Made by a program: the position numbers and the translations under genes
In this document: one piece after another, positions 60,380 to 64,000 of the stretch
Layout: each line of letters starts with the position of its first letter
Position numbering within the stretch: position 1 is the first letter of the stretch
Notes under the pieces: generated by a model
Seen by the model: only the letters and a program-made list of their open reading frames with translations
Told to the model about the DNA's origin: nothing
The model's database searches: none
Assembly: GCA_001769505.1 (NCBI GenBank)
Contig: MEOF01000040.1
Location: forward strand, 1 to 64,000
Reading direction: 5' to 3'
From: Bacteroidetes bacterium GWF2_33_38
GTDB lineage: Bacteria > Bacteroidota > Bacteroidia > Bacteroidales > GWF2-33-38
DNA length: 64,000 nt

Positions 60380-61774
60380 TTACTCTTCCATCATAAACAT
60401 TGGATCCCAAGGAGGAAGTTTTATCGGTTTAAGATTTAAATAGTCTAAGATTTTTGCGTCAACATACTTTTTATTTACCACAATTCGAAACATGTATTGG
60501 TCGAACCATTCGTCGGTCATTGTTAAATAACCATTGTGTCCACTTTGCCCGCCCCAACTATTTTCGAGCTGCCATTTAGTAATTTTACCATTAGCATCTT
60601 CATCAACTCCAACCAATGCCATTCCGTGGCTTGAACCACTTTCTCGTGTTTGAATCCGCTGTTTTTTGTCCATTCCGAATTTTACTCCAAACAAGGATTC
60701 AAAGTCGTAATTATCTAATGCCAAATAACCTTCAGTTGAGTTAAGTTGTTTTCCCACATCACAAGAAAAATACATAGCTTCGTTGTCGATAATCGACTTG
60801 CGTGCAAATTCTTTTATTTCGGTTGACGGAAGATTAATAAATCTCCAGTTTGTTCCTTCGTACATATTTCTATCGTATTCGATTTCGTAAAGCTTATAAT
60901 ATTCGCGAGTTGGGTCGTCCATAAGCAATACATAATCACTCAAATTAACTTTTACATACTCATCATAAAACGATTTTGGAGTATATTTTTTAAGTTCTGT
61001 AATTTTATTGTCTTTATCAACATAACGCCAATTAAATTCGGTTGGTGGTTCGCCGAGCGAGATGGCTAGAATTCGGTAAATTTCACTTAGCATTTCAATT
61101 TTTTTATCTTGAATTTTCTTTTTGTCGTTTTTAGCGGCATACATATCGCGAAGAATGATTCCATCTTCGCGTAATTTACGTTTAATCAACGATTGAATTG
61201 CTCCAGTATTTTCAGAGCTTTGACTTTCGGGCATAACGTCTTTTGGCACGGTGCCGTATTTATTAATTAAATCAACAAATAAATTCCAAACTCCGCCATC
61301 GCCTATTGCATTTTCGAAAAGCCAAACGACAGTTCTATCGTCAATTGATTTGTCCGATGTTGCAATAATTCCTTCCAAAAAAAGATTTGCTTTTTCAAAT
61401 TGATCCCAAAAATAAAGGTAATTTGTCGAGAATTCGAATCCATCAATATTTGCATTTGCCAATACCTTAGGACGCATTACATTTAGTCCCGTAAACATCC
61501 AGCAACGACCCGAACTTTTTTGGTCGGTTATACCTTTAACCGAAACTTTGTATTTAAAATTATGGTCAACATTAATCTTTGGAGCATCAGTTTCAACCAG
61601 TTTTTTAATATCGTTGTGAATTACCGCATTAGAAATTGCCTTTGTTTCCGCATCGTGTGTATTGTACGATTTTTTAATTTTTTCTAATAATTCAGGTGTT
61701 ATGCTTCCGGGAATTTGAGCAAACATATATCCGGAAATAAGAAACAATAAAGTTAAAAAGTTAAGTTTTTTCAT
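60380..61774 (-). CDS. pepC: Secreted C1 family peptidase (aminopeptidase C / bleomycin hydrolase-like)
   Basis: 464 residues. Signal peptide LTLLFLISGYMFAQ, so it acts in the periplasm, unlike cytoplasmic PepC of Gram-positives. Active site: Gln85 and Cys91 in DQKSSGRCWMFTGLN, His in SSHGMALVGVDED, and Asn in WQLENSWGG. Bleomycin hydrolase-type enzymes are hexameric aminopeptidases. It lies 57 bases after the gluzincin-like gene and is probably the last gene of the operon with the two ATP-grasp ligases, though a separate promoter cannot be excluded. Confidence 0.9.
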   Translation of the reverse strand: MKKLNFLTLLFLISGYMFAQIPGSITPELLEKIKKSYNTHDAETKAISNAVIHNDIKKLVETDAPKINVDHNFKYKVSVKGITDQKSSGRCWMFTGLNVMRPKVLANANIDGFEFSTNYLYFWDQFEKANLFLEGIIATSDKSIDDRTVVWLFENAIGDGGVWNLFVDLINKYGTVPKDVMPESQSSENTGAIQSLIKRKLREDGIILRDMYAAKNDKKKIQDKKIEMLSEIYRILAISLGEPPTEFNWRYVDKDNKITELKKYTPKSFYDEYVKVNLSDYVLLMDDPTREYYKLYEIEYDRNMYEGTNWRFINLPSTEIKEFARKSIIDNEAMYFSCDVGKQLNSTEGYLALDNYDFESLFGVKFGMDKKQRIQTRESGSSHGMALVGVDEDANGKITKWQLENSWGGQSGHNGYLTMTDEWFDQYMFRIVVNKKYVDAKILDYLNLKPIKLPPWDPMFMMEE

Positions 61775-61831
61775 GCTAAAAACAGTTTATAAAGTTTGTA
61801 AAGGTTAAAAGTTCATAAAGTTAAAGAAAAA

Positions 61832-62623
61832 CTACTCCTTAAAAAAAGATTTACAATAAGATAAATATTTCTCTTCCATGTTGCCAAAAGTATCTCCTGT
61901 AACTTTCTCAAATTCCTTCTCAAAGCCATCTCGTTTTAAAACAAAAAGTTTATTAACTTTATCTACACCATAAATTTTAAATAGCCACTGTAAAAAAAAT
62001 CCCGATTGAGGATAAAATTTACCTTCAATTATTTTTTGAGCATTCAATAAATCTGTGGGTTTTTGCAAATTCTCTGCATTTATAAAATCAAGAATAGGCA
62101 TATAATAATACTTATCTTCAATTTCTTTTGCTGAATAAGTTCCGCTAATTGCATTTGCATATCCCTCTGTAAAAAGAAGAGTCTTTGAATCCCCAATTTC
62201 ATTAAAGGATATGATGTGAACAAATTCATGCAACCCTATGCGAAAAGTCCTATTTCGTTCAATATTGATTCGTGGAATTTCAAAATAAGTATAATATATA
62301 GATCTTTTTGATGGAATTGCACCTCCACCTCCATTTGTTCCTATTTGCTCCTTCGCCTCATCGAAATTGTATAAATATATTTTAACTTTTGCTGTATAAT
62401 TGACTTTAAGTTCTTTATTAATTTCGTTTACACAATAAATCGATTCTTCTAAAATTTCATTTATAATTTCGAGAGTTGGTGATGGAGAACTTGTATAATT
62501 TTCGGGACGAGTAAATAATATTATATTTTCTTTTTTTGTAATAACCCATTCTTTTTTAAAAATACTTGAATTTGAAACAAGTACAAATAGTAACAGTAAG
62601 AATAAAACACTTATTTTTTTCAT
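61832..62623 (-). CDS. Secreted gluzincin-like (peptidase MA type) protein
   Basis: 263 residues from ATG 62623 (MKKISVLFLLLLFVLVSNSS); the frame begins 27 bases earlier but the signal peptide starts here. The zinc motif HEFVH is intact (GLHEFVHIISFNE, near residue 140), followed about 15 residues later by LFTEGYANAIS with the third ligand Glu. This is the gluzincin pattern HExxH-E. So it is a probable active periplasmic metallopeptidase. The first ligase of the operon lies upstream by 35 bases. Substrate unknown. Confidence 0.72.
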   Translation of the reverse strand: MKKISVLFLLLLFVLVSNSSIFKKEWVITKKENIILFTRPENYTSSPSPTLEIINEILEESIYCVNEINKELKVNYTAKVKIYLYNFDEAKEQIGTNGGGGAIPSKRSIYYTYFEIPRINIERNRTFRIGLHEFVHIISFNEIGDSKTLLFTEGYANAISGTYSAKEIEDKYYYMPILDFINAENLQKPTDLLNAQKIIEGKFYPQSGFFLQWLFKIYGVDKVNKLFVLKRDGFEKEFEKVTGDTFGNMEEKYLSYCKSFFKE

Positions 62624-62658
62624 TCCAAATAAAGTATTAAATATAAGCAATCTAAAGG

Positions 62659-63636
62659 CTACACAGCATCTTCCAAAATTCGAGTCATCACTTCTGAAAA
62701 CGGAATTCCTGCTTTACTGCATGCTGCAACAAAACCGCCATCTGGCGAAATGCAAGGATTTGTATTAATCTCGAGTATGTATGGATTTCCTTGTTTATCG
62801 ACTCTGAAATCGACTCTGGCATAACCTTTCAATCCGAATGTATTCCAACAATCGATGCAATATTTTTCGAGTTTAGCTAGTAATTGTTTATCTGTGTTAT
62901 CAAAATCGAAAGAACGAACGGTGTGTTTGTATTCAAACGATTCTTCGTCCCATTTTGCTCGATATCCAATAATTTTAGGTTTATCGGCAGGGTAATCTAC
63001 AAATTTTATTTCAGCAAATGGAAGCACTTGTGGACCTTTTTTTCCACCTAAAATAGAAATGTTAAACTCGCGACCATCGATATATTGCTCTGCAAAACTT
63101 TCGTTTTTAGCAATTTTTCTTTCGCTTAAAATTTTAAAAATATCTGCTTTATTGTTATAAAACTTAAACACTTTTTCATCAATCCCCACACTTGCATGCT
63201 CCCAAATGGACTTTATTAGATATTGTTCTGTCTCTTTGACTTCAATTTTTTCAATATTTTGGAGCGTAATGTGTTTTGGTGTTGGCAAATTGTAGCCATT
63301 AAATGTCATTTTAGCGGTTAACTTATTCGAGGTTAAGTATATAGCGTCGGCAGGACAACCGCTGTACGAAACATTCATATGTTCGAATAAAACCGGAGCA
63401 AAATTGATAAAACGACCAGCACCATATATAGTTTCAACTAAGTTGAAAATCAAATTGGGTTTTTCAGATTCAATAATTTTTTTGGAATCATCAAGATTTG
63501 TAGTAAACGGATATACACTAACTTGATATCCCATTTTTTCTAAAATATCTTTTATAAATGCAGCTTCATGCAATACATCCTGTTCATCAGCAGGTGCATT
63601 TTCAGGAACTTCACTATGAAATATTATTGTTTTCAT
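62659..63636 (-). CDS. ATP-grasp ligase, D-Ala-D-Ala ligase-like
   Basis: 325 residues, cytoplasmic. The layout of Ddl is recognisable: an N-terminal Rossmann-like part with FHSEVPENAPADEQDVLHEA, LIFNLVETIYGAGR (as in the Ddl FN-x-hEG), then KLTAKMTF, the ATP-grasp EHASVGIDE, EQYIDGREFNISILGG, and the metal/ATP site GYARVDFRVD...YILEINTNP. It would join an ATP-activated carboxylate to an amine, probably an amino acid or small peptide. Canonical Ddl genes lie in mur clusters; this one lies in tandem with a second ligase. The preceding ligase ends 23 bases upstream. Confidence 0.82.
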   Translation of the reverse strand: MKTIIFHSEVPENAPADEQDVLHEAAFIKDILEKMGYQVSVYPFTTNLDDSKKIIESEKPNLIFNLVETIYGAGRFINFAPVLFEHMNVSYSGCPADAIYLTSNKLTAKMTFNGYNLPTPKHITLQNIEKIEVKETEQYLIKSIWEHASVGIDEKVFKFYNNKADIFKILSERKIAKNESFAEQYIDGREFNISILGGKKGPQVLPFAEIKFVDYPADKPKIIGYRAKWDEESFEYKHTVRSFDFDNTDKQLLAKLEKYCIDCWNTFGLKGYARVDFRVDKQGNPYILEINTNPCISPDGGFVAACSKAGIPFSEVMTRILEDAV

Positions 63637-63659
63637 TTTTTTGAGTTAAAAATTAGATG

Positions 63660-64000
63660 TTAATTAATTCTCTTTACGGCTGAGTCCATTATCATTTTTA
63701 TTACTTCAACATAAGAAATTCCGTTTAATCTCGACAAAATAGGCAAGTCCGAATCAATCGGATGCAAACCCGCTAGAGGATTAACTTCTATAAAGTTTGG
63801 AATACCGTTTTTGTCCATTCTTATGTCGACTCTTCCACCATCCCGACAACCTAGTCCAATCCACGATTTTAAAGCAACATCATACACGCTTTCGAGAATT
63901 TCTTTCTCAGGAACAAGATAATCGATATATTGTTCATAATTTGCCTTATTATCATATGAATAAACATCGGATTTAGTATTTTTTCTAAATACAACCTCCA
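63660..64000 (-). CDS. Second ATP-grasp ligase (partial, right edge)
   Basis: The 3' 113 codons of a gene whose 5' end is beyond the window. It reads on the minus strand in from the edge with EVVFRKNTKSDVYSYDNKAN, then GLGCRDGGRVDIRMDKNG and FIEVNPLAGLHPIDSDLP, which hold the metal/ATP ligands Asp and Glu-x-Asn of an ATP-grasp fold. It is homologous to but distinct from the next gene. A GTG at 63887 could be a start, but the upstream frame is open and clearly coding, so the gene is longer. Confidence 0.75.
   Translation of the reverse strand, partial: EVVFRKNTKSDVYSYDNKANYEQYIDYLVPEKEILESVYDVALKSWIGLGCRDGGRVDIRMDKNGIPNFIEVNPLAGLHPIDSDLPILSRLNGISYVEVIKMIMDSAVKRIN

Overview
The window is AT-rich chromosomal DNA from a member of the Bacteroidota, probably a Bacteroidales/Marinilabiliales-like anaerobe or facultative anaerobe. 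The taxonomic marks are five proteins with C-terminal type IX secretion (T9SS) sorting domains, a PorV/PorQ-family outer-membrane protein, signal peptides ending in (A/S)Q, few Shine-Dalgarno sequences, and Bacteroidota promoters. Three promoters match TTG-N19-TAnnTTTG exactly (7521, 29863, 44741). No rRNA, tRNA, CRISPR array or intact insertion sequence was found.

Layout. 1-5 kb: a secreted hypothetical protein, a DUF58 protein, a GT39-like glycosyltransferase and an LRR-ankyrin protein. 5-10 kb: PlsC acyltransferase with an LplT-like MFS permease (phospholipid repair), then a membrane pyrophosphatase. 10-20 kb: secreted proteins (T9SS TlpA-like thioredoxin, a giant 1915-aa GEVED/Ig adhesin-like protein), then an SPFH-GYF protein paired with a double zinc-ribbon membrane protein. 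20-33 kb: folate cyclo-ligase, an M20 amidohydrolase downstream of a propeller/beta-barrel outer-membrane protein, a KAS III-like synthase translationally coupled to a PAPS sulfotransferase, and three T9SS cargo proteins including an arylsulfotransferase. 33-38.6 kb: PorV/PorQ-like protein, pssA-purS, and a repeat-rich segment carrying an orphan type I hsdS next to glmM. 38.7-44.6 kb: RluB-type pseudouridine synthase, a 12-residue-repeat protein fused to a K+ channel pore, and a TPR/SpoIIE phosphatase.

44.7-48.4 kb is a type II restriction-modification cassette: an HTH-fused C5 methyltransferase, a TdeIII-type endonuclease and a second C5 methyltransferase. 48.4-54.1 kb is a tight three-gene operon for a soluble molybdenum formate dehydrogenase of the HydABC/Nuo-like (possibly electron-bifurcating) type; its NuoE subunit is fused to MobA, the enzyme that makes the bis-MGD cofactor. 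54.2-64 kb: a small protein, an S46 dipeptidyl peptidase, a MacB/FtsX-type ABC exporter, a secreted PepC-like C1 peptidase, a secreted gluzincin-like protein and two tandem D-Ala-D-Ala-ligase-like ATP-grasp enzymes, the first cut by the right edge.

The most unusual items are the 12-residue F-repeat/K+ channel fusion, the MobA-NuoE fusion, the hsdS segment bounded by a second copy of the glmM 3' end, and the tandem ATP-grasp/peptidase operon. Identifications rest on motifs and remembered family features; no database search was possible.
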